From NCBI GenBank assembly GCA_028456385.1, contig JALNQF010000001.1:992001-1056000 (forward strand): 64,000 nt of DNA. Reading direction: 5' to 3'. A program made the position numbers and the translations under genes. Under the pieces are notes generated by a model. The model had not been told where the DNA came from, ran no database searches, and worked only from the letters and a program-made list of their open reading frames with translations. This DNA is from Ophiosphaerella korrae (Eukaryota; Ascomycota; Dothideomycetes; Pleosporales; Phaeosphaeriaceae). Positions 22,826 through 33,867 of the stretch are shown piece after piece. Position 1 is the first letter of the stretch. Every line of letters starts with the position of its first letter.

Positions 22826-24853
22826 TCATACAATAGCAAAATGGTGGCTTGCGAAGTACTCTTGACTGACACCACGAACATCAACCCGTCGTTTTCCTTC
22901 GTCTTGTCGTCTTTGTACTTCTTCCAGTAGATCCGCAGTGGGTTTTGCGTTAGTTGCAATGCTCTCTAACCCGCGAATTGCCTCAACGATCCACCTTCTT
23001 TCATCAGGATTATCTTCTTCGGTTCCCCACATCAGCAGTGGCCACAAGAGGTTGACTGGCAATGAATCATCTGTTTGCGCCATCATATGAGAAAGTCGTT
23101 TGATGTTGGCGATAGCTGATATTACGTCTTTAGTCTTCGGATATTGTACATATGCAACTCGATGTAGGTGAAGGAATGATGCATAGTAGTTGGCCAAGTA
23201 GGCGCGAAAACTACGCGTCAGCGCTGCCGCAAGGTTTTTCGCGAGATGCTTCTCGGTAAGATTGCCTGCGACTGCATGATCTATCAAAGCCGGACGTTGT
23301 CCATAAAGCGCATGTAAATCCTTCGATATTTGTGCGGCTAGAGACATGACATCCGTCTCGTCCTGTACCGTACCGCGGCTACGGTGCCATGGGTCAATAC
23401 GGGTGATCCGCCCGACAAAACTCTGCACTTTCTGGTAGAACACTATGCCCGGGTGATAGAGCACATCAAACAATATCTCTTCGATTTCTGTGTCTAATGT
23501 CTCTGGCTCTGAGGCAGCGGCAGGCGACGCATCGAATAGAGTCTCATCGGTATCAGCAAGGAACAACCCTTCTCCACCAGCGGTTGACACTGCGCGGGCG
23601 TCGAGTAGTCGAAGCCATGATATCAATCGCCGTTCAGGCGCCGAAAATGAGGTTCTTTTCACATTCTGGATCAATGAATACGCTTCTCTCAAGTTTGCAT
23701 GCGCCCTTGGAAGTGTTTCAGTGAGGAGCTAAGAAATTATCAGTATAGGCCATGCTCAGGCACAAGTAAATGTTTGTCAATTAAGCAATAGGTTTACCAG
23801 CACGAGTATTTCCATGCAAGGAGATATAAGATACTTACATCAGTATACGTCAATAGGAAAAGTGATGCTAATATGTATTTTAAAACATTCTTTGAGGTGT
23901 CGACATCCTCATCCTTCCTTTGCTTTGCTAGCGCGTTAGAGAGCAACCTTGCGGCCTGGTCATATAATGGTCTCCAGTCCGTCTTCACCGCATCGCCACC
24001 TAAGCCGCTCCGTTGCATCTGCATAGCGGCGAAGGCCATGATTGCGCTTCTGACTATAAGCGAATCGGTAGCCATAGACCCGAAAAAGGCTCGAGTAGAG
24101 GCCCATTTCGGCCCTATTTCGACTGGTGTGAGGATGGGGGGCATGAGCATTTGCAAGAACGTATTAATGAGAAAATCCTCATCTATATTTCCATTCGGTG
24201 CATTCTCGGCAGAGAATGGTGAAGTGGATGTTGGATCAGGTTGATGGGGTCCACGTTCCGCGAATGATTGAATATTCGTGTGCATAGGCGTAGCTTCGGC
24301 AATTGGACCTGAAGATTGATGGCCAAGGGGTAATTGATAGATGGGCTGCGGCACAACTTCCAACTGTGAGACATTTCCAGGGATGGAAGGATCCGACGGC
24401 CATGAATTGGGACTCAAAAGCATGGCTTCGTCCCAGGTGCCAATCCCGAGAGGACCTGAGAAGTCAAAGAACGTATTGCTCTCCATACCTAGGTTCTCAA
24501 GTGGCGGAATGTTGGGATTATAAGTTTGGTGGTGATTGGGTGCTTGTAGACTCGCATTTGTGACTGAAGTTGATGTTTGGGTGGTGTTGCCACGCCCTGC
24601 TAGCATGCGGTTCCAGGTGCAATCTAGGTTCAGACGCTCGCAGTGAGCACACCTCGGTCGTCGTTCGTTGCATCGCACCTTTCGCCTCCTAACCTCCCTT
24701 CAGTTATCCTTGAATAATGCTTAGGGTTAGAACATACCGGCATGCATTGCAACCGTTCTTAGACCTTGCAGGACGAGGTGTTGCCCCTGACTGGTTTGTT
24801 GCAGACGTGGGCGTCCCCGGCAACGGTTGTTCCTCTTGCGCTGAGTGTGACAT
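22826..24853 (-). CDS. Zn2Cys6 fungal transcription factor
   Basis: Minus-strand exons 24853-24738, 24688-23839 and 23728-22826 give 622 aa in frame. The N-terminus holds a perfect binuclear zinc cluster: Cys at 35, 38, 45, 52, 55 and 62 in the pattern C-x2-C-x6-C-x6-C-x2-C-x6-C, with the first intron (24737-24689) splitting the codon after CNAC. A low-complexity Pro/Ser/Thr/Gln linker follows, then a regulatory domain of the fungal-specific type beginning near EDFLINTFLQMLMPP and including the typical YYASFLHLHRVAYV and WPLLMWGTE segments. Nuclear, DNA-binding, presumably a pathway regulator. It lies between the dehydrogenase (convergent) and the P450 (same strand), so it is a candidate regulator of this cluster; this is positional inference. 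Confidence 0.88.
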
Positions 24854-25104
24854 GTCGATCAAAGGATTCGACCATCACATTGATTTAACTAACACAGATC
24901 TATATGGAGAGGACTGTGCATGGGGATCTCGAGAGTGCCAGGTTGGAAGGTGAGGAATTTGCGGGGGCCAATAGGATGCTTTGACGCTAGCGAGTCAAGA
25001 CCAGCCAACATCGGCATGCCGTCTTCATCTTGGATGGTCTCGATGATTGAAGCATTTCTCCTTGACCATGTCTATCATACTGCTATCGATTACTTGAAAC
25101 CTCG

Positions 25105-26759
25105 CTATTTTTGATCTTGGGACGCGTGCTTTTTTACTCTTCGCCATACCTTTACAGGCATCTCTCCAAGCAACCAATTCATCGTCTCTAGCCGCGTAAT
25201 TTCCCAATCCGGACTACTTAAGGCAAATTCATACCTCCTCAGCACACTTGCTAGCACTACCGTCTGCTCTAGATACGAGATGTTGCGGCCAATGCATCCT
25301 CTCGCGCCCGCCGAAAATGCTAGGAAGTAGGGCTGGAGTGACTTGCCCTCCTCGCCTAGCCAACGCTCAGGGATGTACTTATCAGCTTGAGGAAATACTG
25401 ATTCGATTCTATGCGCTACAAAAGCAGACATAGCAACAGATATGCCGCCAGGTATGTAGTCACCCATGATGCTAGTACCGGCCGGCGGGGTCGCTCGAGG
25501 AAGCGCATGTGGCGTAGGCGCGAAAAGACGCAGTGACTCATCCAAACAAGCGCGCAGATACGGGAGGTGTTTCACCCTATCATAGGCAACGACTCCATAA
25601 TCTGGGCCATGTTTATTGTCGTTGCCAGCGTCAAGCGCCATGTCGATTTCCTCCACCACCTTCTTCATGATGTCCGAGTTTTTCAATAGCTGATACAGCA
25701 CATTTGACATGGCGATCGCTGTCGTCGCAGATCCAGCATTCATCATGATGCTCACCTCGGCTATGATCTCACCCCAATCCAGGTTGTTTGGGTGGCCATT
25801 CTTATCTTCCATCAGGGCTTGGAAAAAGTCGTCTAACTTCTCCCCTGCGCGGTACCGCTGCAAACGCTTGTGTGCAAGCTCAATTGGTATACCGTCCCAG
25901 AGTGTAGATAATTTACTCATCCGGCCATAGAATGGAAAGATATTTGATAATCTATCCACAAGCGGATACCACTCATACGACCAGATGAGAAGAGACTGTT
26001 TTCGCGCAGTCATGTACATTCTCGAAAATTACACTCATATGTCGAATCGTCCAGCCTTCGTCCCATGATTTTGTCATGGCCGCGGTCCAAAAATCCTAGC
26101 TTTTCTGAGAGGCCAATATCGACAATGGCATCAAGCGTGAAGAAATTGGTCCATTTTCGATAATCAACATTCACATCCTCTGGCTTCGGTAGCTCGCAAG
26201 AAGCCAAGGGCGAAGTGCAGCATTGATCAAGGTATTTATTCAGCTTCGCCATCTTGTCAGCGACCTTATGCTCCCAACTTTCCAGGTTCTTGATCGCATA
26301 AGCTGAGCTTAAGAGCTTTCTCTTGCGAGCATGACCTTGCTTATCGATCACATCGGCAAGGTGGTAGTGAGATCCGGACGTAATCACATAAGCATTATCC
26401 TTCGTACAAGGTGTGTTATGGCCGTAAATATCCTTGATCCCTCGCACATCGCCATAAGAAAGAGCGTTTGGTCCCACTCGGATCACTGGGTGTTTCCGAT
26501 GTAGCGTTGCCATATATGTGGAACGTGCACCACCGTGAGCCAGAACCATAAACGGTATCGATGACATACCCGACAATGGGTGCATATTGGGGTATCTTCG
26601 AAGTCCTGTGCTGTCAGTGAGCGAACACGATTGAGCATTTATTCTTAGCTTACCATTAACATCGCGAAAATAAAGGATGGCTGGATATACAACAAAATAT
26701 AAGAAGACGCCGACGCCTAGCCCAGAAGCATAAGGTGCCGAAAAGGTACAAATGAACAT
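25105..26759 (-). pseudogene. Cytochrome P450 monooxygenase, one-base frameshift
   Basis: Microsomal P450. The ATG at 26759 opens a membrane anchor (GLGVGVFLYFVVYPAIL). Exon 26759-26654, intron 26653-26606, then a long exon to 25105. Landmarks: C-helix WEHKV, I-helix AEVSIMMNAGSATTA, the K-helix ESLR (ExxR), PERW, and the heme-binding FSAGARGCIGRN with its Cys ligand. The reading frame breaks at about 26016: the upstream frame reads NFREC and then hits TGA at 26012-26010, while the downstream frame continues YMTARKQ. Restoring one base rejoins them; no intron of normal size fits. It resembles fungal monooxygenases annotated as benzoate- or trichothecene-type hydroxylases, but the CYP family is not assigned. 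Divergent from a P450 reductase 474 bp away. Confidence 0.82.
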
Positions 26760-27233
26760 TTTTGAAAGCTAGGTAATGAGTTATTGTGATGCTACCAAAT
26801 ATGTCCTGGTCGATATTCAATGTCTGGTGCACTTTGAGGACAACTTAAAAGTCACTATCAGCGCTATTTTGGTCATGTCGCCATAGCATTTCCTTGCAGC
26901 AGATAGTCATCATAGGGAAGCAGCCATTCGGGAAAGCAAGTAATGGAGATTCTGTGTAAATCTGGAACGAATTACTACGTCTGGTAGCCACTTAAGTTCC
27001 TTGACTGTGCGTGGTAGATGTGGGGCCAGAAGATAAAACCAATATTAATTGAATATGGCTCGGCTTCGGAATAGCAACTGTTTCGTAGCTGAAAATTACC
27101 AGATTTACTCCAGATGCAACTGCATTTAGGTGCAAATGCCATTTCGTTCCATTTTAGCAATTATATCCGCAGACTGTTTAAGCATGCAAAATTTATAACC
27201 TCTGAAAAAAAAAACCTATGTATAATACTTTGA
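26760..27233. promoter_or_regulatory. Shared divergent promoter of P450 and reductase
   Basis: A 474-bp region between two divergent starts. A CGG-CTT-CGG direct repeat at 27061-27069 is the type of half-site spacing bound by Zn2Cys6 regulators; this is suggestive only. A TTTATAA near 27191 is a possible TATA element for the reductase. Confidence 0.45.
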
Positions 27234-29411
27234 ATGATAGTCGAGGCACTTGACTTTCAAATCTCCATAGAACGCCACCTGTGGTTCACTATGGAGTCCT
27301 TGAAAGTTTCAATGGTTTCTATTCCACACTTCAACTTTGATACATTCCAACAAGCTCTACAACGTTCTTCGCTTCCTCAAAAGCTGAAGCCATCATCTAT
27401 TGCAGATCATTTTACTATTGCTTTGATCATCCTGACGTACGTCTGTCACCTCACCCGTGGCCACCTTTGGGATAGGCCCGATCCCAACTATCATCAATAC
27501 TTTGAGAAGCCTCAAATCCCGACATACTCTTACGTCACTTTCAATCCTACTCGCGGCATTTCCAAGCGTCTCAATGAAGGTAAATATCAATGCGTGATAT
27601 TCTGGGGCTCGCAATCTAGTACCGCGGAACGCTTCGCTAAGACGCTAGGACAAGAGTGTCTTTCTCGCTTCAATATCAACTCAATAGTAGCAGATTTGTC
27701 AGATTTCGATTCAGAAAGCATCGGCAATATTCAAAACAAACACTTTGTCATCTTCATACTCGGCACATATGGAGAAGGTGAGCCAAGCGACAATGCTGGA
27801 GGTATCTGGAATTGGTTGCGCCGCGTTAGCCAAGATGATACGAAACTTGGAAATCTGAGGTACCTGGCTTTCGGTCTCGGAAACAGCAACTACAAATACT
27901 ATAATCGGGTACTTGACGTTTTGGCCGATACACTTGATACTGCAGGTGCTCTTGCTCTCATACCGCGCCAGAGAGCTGATGATGCAGCTAGTGGCACTGA
28001 AGAAGATTTTCAGTCGTGGAAAAATGCTGTATTTGATCTATTTCGAGGCATGGGATTTCAAGAGAATACTGTTACATACCAGCCCAAGTTCGAAATTTTC
28101 TTTACCGAAAGGACTGATGAAGCTGAATCCGTTTCAACAGCATCGTTGAACCATCAACATTCGAGCACGTATTTGTATATTGCACTTTTAGTGGTCAGTC
28201 AAGCTCGAGAACTCTTCGCAGCGGGAGATCGAAACTGTGTACATGTAGAACTAGATCTTGGCAACAATGATCTAGGGTACAAGCCTGGGGATCATATCGG
28301 CATATGGCCCTGTAACCCAGAAGAAGAGATCGATCGGCTCGTCAGAGTGCTAGGATTGCAAGCACGTCAAGGCGAAGTCCTCACTGTATCTTCTTGCAAT
28401 GGAATGACAAAACCTAAGATTCCATCATCGACGACTCTGAGTGGAGCATTACGTTACTGCCTTGACATATGTGGTTCAGTATCACGACAAACAATGTTGA
28501 ATATCGCTCAACTTGCACCTACGCCAGAAGCGAAAGCTGCTCTAATTGAACTTGGACAAAATCGAGACCGTTACGAACAGCTCGTATCGAACACGCATAT
28601 TACATTGGCTCGATTATTACAACATGCCAGTCCTACCAAAGAATGGACTGACCTTCCACTATCTTTTGTAATTGAAAATTTGCTGCCATTGCAGCCTCGT
28701 TACTACTCGATCTCTTCAAGCTCTGTCATTTCTCCCCGAAAAATTGCTATCACTGCTTTGGTGGTCAACAAGGTTTTACCAGATCAGCCAGATGCAATGA
28801 TTCATGGATTGACCTCGAATTATCTCCTTTCTGCTTCGAACCTCCCGCCTACCACTGGTGTTTCAATGCCAATTTATCAATACCTCGGTGGCTTTGACGG
28901 CACGATACTCGCCCACGTCCGAAAATCTAAATTTAAACTTCCCATCAATTCTTCCACACCCCTAGTTTTGATCGCGGCCGGTACAGGGTTGGCGCCATTC
29001 CGTGCTTTCCTTCAAGAACGTGCGAAGCTACATGCGATTGGGAAGCCAGTTGGGAAAATGCTCTTATTTTTTGGTTGCCGTAATCAAAACGACTTCATCT
29101 ATCGCGAAGAAGTGGGGAAAATTCAAATCCAACTTCATAACAAACTAGATATAGTCACAGCTTTCTCCCGCGATGGGATACGGAAGGTTTATGTGCAAGA
29201 TCGTGTAGAGAAATGTGCGAAAAGCGTCTTTGAGTTGCTTGATATGGGCGCGAATTTGCACATTTGCGGTAAAGCAAGCATGGCACGGGAAGTGGATGGA
29301 AAAATCGAAGATGCTGCCGAGAAGACTAGGAAATTGAGTAAAAGTGGTGTCAAGGCTTGGGTAGATGCACTCAAGAAGAAAGGAAAGTGGAAATCTGATG
29401 TTTGGGGATAA
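27234..29411 (+). CDS. NADPH-cytochrome P450 reductase paralogue
   Basis: Single exon, 725 aa from the ATG at 27234 (an in-frame ATG at 27291 is an alternative). Transfers electrons from NADPH via FAD and FMN to microsomal P450s. Order of parts: membrane anchor near residues 58-76 (HFTIALIILTYVCHL), flavodoxin domain with FWGSQSSTAERFA at about residue 122, LGTYGEGEPSDNAG and FGLGNSNYKYYN; connecting and FAD domain with RYYSISSSS near 489; NADPH domain with AAGTGLAPFRAFLQER near 580, FFGCRN near 612, HICGKASMA, and a terminal DVWG with the family's conserved near-terminal Trp. An intact frame without introns. Fungi usually carry one housekeeping copy; being divergent from a P450 suggests a dedicated partner (inference). 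Confidence 0.92.
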   Translation: MIVEALDFQISIERHLWFTMESLKVSMVSIPHFNFDTFQQALQRSSLPQKLKPSSIADHFTIALIILTYVCHLTRGHLWDRPDPNYHQYFEKPQIPTYSYVTFNPTRGISKRLNEGKYQCVIFWGSQSSTAERFAKTLGQECLSRFNINSIVADLSDFDSESIGNIQNKHFVIFILGTYGEGEPSDNAGGIWNWLRRVSQDDTKLGNLRYLAFGLGNSNYKYYNRVLDVLADTLDTAGALALIPRQRADDAASGTEEDFQSWKNAVFDLFRGMGFQENTVTYQPKFEIFFTERTDEAESVSTASLNHQHSSTYLYIALLVVSQARELFAAGDRNCVHVELDLGNNDLGYKPGDHIGIWPCNPEEEIDRLVRVLGLQARQGEVLTVSSCNGMTKPKIPSSTTLSGALRYCLDICGSVSRQTMLNIAQLAPTPEAKAALIELGQNRDRYEQLVSNTHITLARLLQHASPTKEWTDLPLSFVIENLLPLQPRYYSISSSSVISPRKIAITALVVNKVLPDQPDAMIHGLTSNYLLSASNLPPTTGVSMPIYQYLGGFDGTILAHVRKSKFKLPINSSTPLVLIAAGTGLAPFRAFLQERAKLHAIGKPVGKMLLFFGCRNQNDFIYREEVGKIQIQLHNKLDIVTAFSRDGIRKVYVQDRVEKCAKSVFELLDMGANLHICGKASMAREVDGKIEDAAEKTRKLSKSGVKAWVDALKKKGKWKSDVWG

Positions 29412-30118
29412 TTTGAATGGTTTGATATGCATCATATGTGATCTAGCACCCTTTTGTACTTGAAGTGTATCTTGTATTGTCAAGGAAACTGTGTCAGCAA
29501 AGCCATAGCAATTAAGATAATCAAGAGCCAACTTAATTGAAGTCTCTCAACAGAATTTGCGTGTATTATCTTCACGTGAGTCAATGTACTTGAATTTTAG
29601 ATTCTACGCATAACATGTGTAGAGTTGTGATGAGAAGCCCGGCAACATCATCCCTTGTGATGTTAAAGCAAAAGGTCTTTAGCCTGTATATTGGTAAACC
29701 TCAGCAAATCCTTATCTAGTAATTCGGGGCGACCTTCTATATCCGCCACTTACCAGTATCCGATTCTCGTCGGAAGTGCCCCGTGGCTGTTGAGCCGCAA
29801 CTAAAAGCATATGCGGGGTAAGAGGTTACGGGCCACCCTCATCAGGGTAGTCGCTCTATCAAAAATGGGGAGGTTCCCCACTCTTTCCAAGTAGCAATTT
29901 CCATCGCTTTCACGCCATCAACGTTGACAGTCAAGCTGCTCGGAGTTGCGACACGCCGTAACGATGCGTCAAAGAAGCGGATGGTTAGTGTTATGAGTTC
30001 TAGGCCCACCACTACGCCACGCTGAATACTTGATAATAGCAAAGCCTGCCGCGAACGTCATATACGATGTATGGATGCTCGGTGCCCTTGACTATTGGGT
30101 GCTAAGTTTAATTAACAG
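29412..30118. other. Region upstream of the second regulator, with a decayed zinc-finger exon
   Basis: No intact gene. Around 29938-29986 a stretch resembles the first half of a Zn2Cys6 cluster (a basic block with RSCDTP then a stop, RCVK) followed by GTTAGT, which could be the donor of the intron ending at 30118. Two or more of the expected Cys codons are missing. Confidence 0.4.
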
Positions 30119-32068
30119 GTGTGAAACTGCGTGATTCTGAGAAATGTAAGTATTGCACAGAACGCAAACGGCCGTGCATGAGGAGCAATGCGTTCCGCTT
30201 TCGCCCCGTAACGGCGGTCAAGTTCAACGCTGGAGAAGATATTGGTTCAGCGGAGCAGAGCTTGAAATTCGGGGTGGGACAAAAGTGGGTCGAAATACCT
30301 CGATCTTGTACGTTGTCTACCTCGTTTGTTTGCAAGTAGTCACTAATATAGGATTGATACATAGTACACTTTGTCCCACCTAATACGGATGGTGATGATG
30401 AAAGAGAAGAAGAAGAACCAAATCTCAGGGCAAGTGAGGGGCCCGATTTCGAAGTCGAAGCAGAAGTTTCGTTGGAAACGCCAAGTGCTTTTCCCAATAC
30501 TCAGCAAGGTCATCATGAATCATCCCAGCGCAGGGTAGGCACAAATGAGGTCTCACTGTTGACGGACTGCGACTCGACACCGTATGGAAGTGTTTCCCTG
30601 TCTACTTTTGACAGCACTTCCGGACTAACTTCTGTTTACGATGATCTAAATAGTGGCGTGTCCCCAGTACATTCTATCCTGCCTAAAACTCACCACACTA
30701 CAAATCACTTCCGACGAACAGCCTCTGAGCCTGATGTCGTCCCAAGTTCCAGTGTCCTTACCTGGCACGTCAGCCCTACCTCCAATCCGCGATTGACTCC
30801 GCAGCCCCCGGAAAAGTCACCCTTAGAGTCAATTCACAACATCTCACCCTTTGCCAATTCTACCTTCAGTCCAAAATCGCCGCTAACCCTGCGGTGGCCT
30901 GTCACGAGTGCATACGAAGCATCGCTTCTCCACCACTATATTGTTTTCTGCACCACTTGGATTGACGTATGCGATTCCCGCCGTCATTTCGAGAAAGATG
31001 TGCCAAAACGCGCTGCTCACTTCCCTGTGATTCTGAATGGCATTCTTGGTTTATCTGCTCGGCATCTTTGGTTGATGGGAAAATCTGAGGAAGACCACTC
31101 ACAGCCATATGTCGATCAGTGTCTACAAGCTTTGATAATAGCACTTGAGGATCCCCTGGCGCACTGGGATGAGAACTTTCTAGTTGCAGTGATTCTCTTG
31201 AGGCTGCATGAGGAAATGGGTGATGCGGATGAGCAGTGTCATCACTTCGGTATGCGCATATACTACTAAGCACTTTTCGTAGACGCATGGCGCTGTAAAT
31301 TGTAGCTAATTCTCCCTAGGTACTGCGCGCATTCTGAACAGTATATCGTCATTTGCCGCGGATGGCGGCCTCCGCGAATCTGCCTCTTGGGTTTCCCTCC
31401 GCCAACACATCTACGTGTCTCTCACAACCCAACAACCCCTCAATCTCAGCCTCGACAATTATCGCCACTCCTCTGTATTCCGCGACTTTGACGAAGAAGC
31501 TTGGGCAAACCGCATCATTTTCCTCTTCGCCACCATTCTACAAGCCGTATTTGCAAACGAACCCACCGACGCCAATAACCTAACCAAGGACAGATGGAAG
31601 AAGCTGGACGACGAAGTCGATGAGTGGGAACGCACTAAACCCTGGACGTTTAGTCCGTTCTACCTTGAACCGGGTGCGGGCGAAAAGTTCGTTGATGCTT
31701 GGCCCGACCTCCCGTGCGCGCAAGGCGTCGTGGCTGTTGGCCTGCAATATTACTACCTCTGCAAAATCATCTTGACAATTTACTCACCTAATACCAGTCT
31801 GGTTGGTTTAGCGGGTGTACGAGCGCGCAAAGCGACTGATGCGGCGATCCGCAAGCACATTCGCGTTACGATCGGCTACAGCGTGAGTAACAGTCACTGC
31901 GGCAATGCAATGTTTCAAGGAAGCCATATATTGAGTGCTTGTGGAGCGTACATTGTAGATAAGAATGAGCAAGATGCTTGTGTCGAATATTTGATAGGGT
32001 TGCAAAAGCTGATTGGGTGGAGAACTGATAAGGTATTGAAGGATCTGAGGGAGCAATGGGCGACTTGA
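30119..32068 (+). pseudogene. Fungal-specific transcription factor, N-terminal zinc cluster degraded
   Basis: Exons 30119-30307, 30365-31249 and 31320-32068 join in frame and encode about 606 residues. The first visible exon holds the second half of a Zn2Cys6 domain, CKYCTERKRPC (C-x2-C-x6-C), preceded by VKLRDSEK where a KCD-type Cys is expected. A long acidic and Ser/Pro-rich linker follows, then a regulatory region typical of the PF11951-like class (WPVTSAYEASLLHHYIVFC, FPVILNGILGLSARHL, HEEMGDADEQCHHFGTARIL, ending WRTDKVLKDLREQW). There is no ATG before the half finger in this exon, and the only upstream candidate exon is corrupted. The regulatory part is intact, so this is either a recent pseudogene or a regulator re-starting at the ATG at 30178 without DNA-binding ability. 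Confidence 0.65.
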
Positions 32069-32510
32069 AGACGAATGATCTATCGGACCAAAGCTATCAT
32101 TCAATATGCTGCAAGCTCACCGATAGGATATGGTTAAGGAAAAGATCAGTGGATCAATCTTGAACCAAAAAAAAAAAGTGCAACCGAAATATCCAGTAAA
32201 CAGGGCTTGGAAGGCTTGTGAGTTAGGTCAACGCATGCAAGAGTCTCATAAAACTGCCATGACGTGCCTGAACGCCCGGTAACGACATAAAAATGATGAT
32301 GCAAGGAGATGGAAGGAGGCGGCATAAGCACAACACGAGAGCAGATGGAGGTGGGTTTTGAGTTCGCTTTGATTCGTTCAGTGCAATGAGTATAGACCCA
32401 CCAGATAAAATTGTATTCAACTCTTTAAAAAATACTCAATCCAAATATCTCAACCCCAATCTATCATCATGTCTTATATTAAGTATCTACGCACACGCGC
32501 CACCCCCGAC
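32069..32510. other. Convergent intergenic region
   Basis: It lies between the 3' ends of the second regulator and the haloperoxidase relic; no gene. Confidence 0.4.
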
Positions 32511-33867
32511 TCAAAACGAGTCCCACTTCTTTTCAAACGCGTCCAGCGTAGCGCGCCCAACAGCATCCCCAACCACATTTCCAACATCGCTAGCAAACTG
32601 AAAATGGATCTAGCCTCCATTAGCAAAGTTCAACCCGCCATGACATAAACACTGTACTTACACCTCCATATACACGACTGTCGCCATTATCCTTGACTAC
32701 TTGCTTGATACCCTCGTGTACCTCCTACTCAACACGCCCCAAGCCCGCACCCGTCCCATTCGTGCTATGCAAAACATCAATAGCGTCAGAGCCGTTATTC
32801 CACGCCTCGATGACAGCCGCTGCGGCGGGCCCCGAACATAGCATGCGTGGACGTGTAATCCTGGTGATTGGGCGTGGGGCTCAGAAGGGGAGTCTACGAC
32901 GGGTCGCTCACGTTCGTCCCGCTTGGAAGCCAGATGTCTGTACGGTGCATTGCGATTACGGGTCGCCATGAATTGTAATGGGCTTTAGAGTCCTAGCTTG
33001 CGATTGCAGCGTTGGCAAGGGCGTAGTTGAGTTGGGCGTAGAATTTAGCGGAGCGGACGACATCTTTGGCGTACTTGGTTCTGATGACATTGTGGGCGAA
33101 TCGGTTCTACCCCGATGGGGGGGGATTCGCGCCAGTAGTACGCTGTTTCGGTATTGTATGCCGTACGTGTGGTGGAGTTTTGCTCGCCTTGGGAATCTGA
33201 CGTAGTTGGGGAGGGCTTCGTACTTTGTGGAATTGATTGATGGGGGAGGGGGAGCACGGAACTTGGTTACGTCGCCAATGCCGCCAAAAGTGCGCAGGTA
33301 ACGTGCTTGAGGGGTGTCTGGAGCAACGAAGGCGGAGCCAGGAGTGCGTTGATAAACGCCAGGGACTGGTAGGCGTAGCTAACAAAATTGTTCAGTTTGT
33401 CGTCTTTTCGTGTATTTATAACACGAATTGCCGCCTTCCGGCCAATTGCTGTGGCGCGCCAGTATCTATCGTCCGTCTCGCTTATGTTGATTTTGATCAA
33501 GATGTCTTGCGCAGCTTTGAAGAGGTTACCGAAATTCCGTGTTCCGTGAAATGTGTATGTAAGGCTATCATGCGCAGCATGTGTGACAGCGAGTTGTTGG
33601 AAAGCGAGAGGTTCATTTTTGCTTTCGAGCGCAGCAATGAAAACTGATGCTTGGGTAATCGCCTCAAACCAAGCAGACGGTGGGGATTGGAGACTGCCGA
33701 TGAGAGAGTTATTCGAAAGAAGAGCTGGCTGATCGACCCTAGATAAAAAATAGATTTCACATTCGGAAATAAGAAATCCTCGTGTACCAGTATTGCACAA
33801 TGCCGCCAGAGTATTGTGCATTGGTCACCGCAATGCTGACCGCCAAAAACGTATTCGACAGCCTCAT
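32511..33867 (-). pseudogene. Vanadium-dependent haloperoxidase / PAP2-like, dead gene
   Basis: Secreted-type gene on the minus strand. The ATG at 33867 starts a signal peptide (MRLSNTFLAVSIAVTNA); intron 33787-33739 joins QYW to VDQPALLSNN. Recognisable family blocks: AWFEAITQASVFIAALE, FQQLAVTHAAHDSL, YLRTFGGIGDVTKFRAPPPP, KYAKDVVRSAKFYAQLNYAL, HYNSWRPVIAMHRT, NHQDYTSTHAMFG, AAAVIEAWNNGSDAIDVL and, after another intron, HFQFASDVGNVVGDAVG. It is broken by a frameshift near 33375, further frame changes near 33150 and 32830, and three TAG codons in one frame at 33109-33107, 32995-32993 and 32896-32894, each where the family has Trp. Members use vanadate to oxidise halides or act as phosphatases; this copy cannot be made. 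Confidence 0.8.

Noticed and set aside
26010..26050. A GT...AG pair around the P450 frame break as an intron
   Set aside because: It would be only about 37 bases, shorter than every other intron here, and removing it would delete the conserved REC/YMTARKQ segment.
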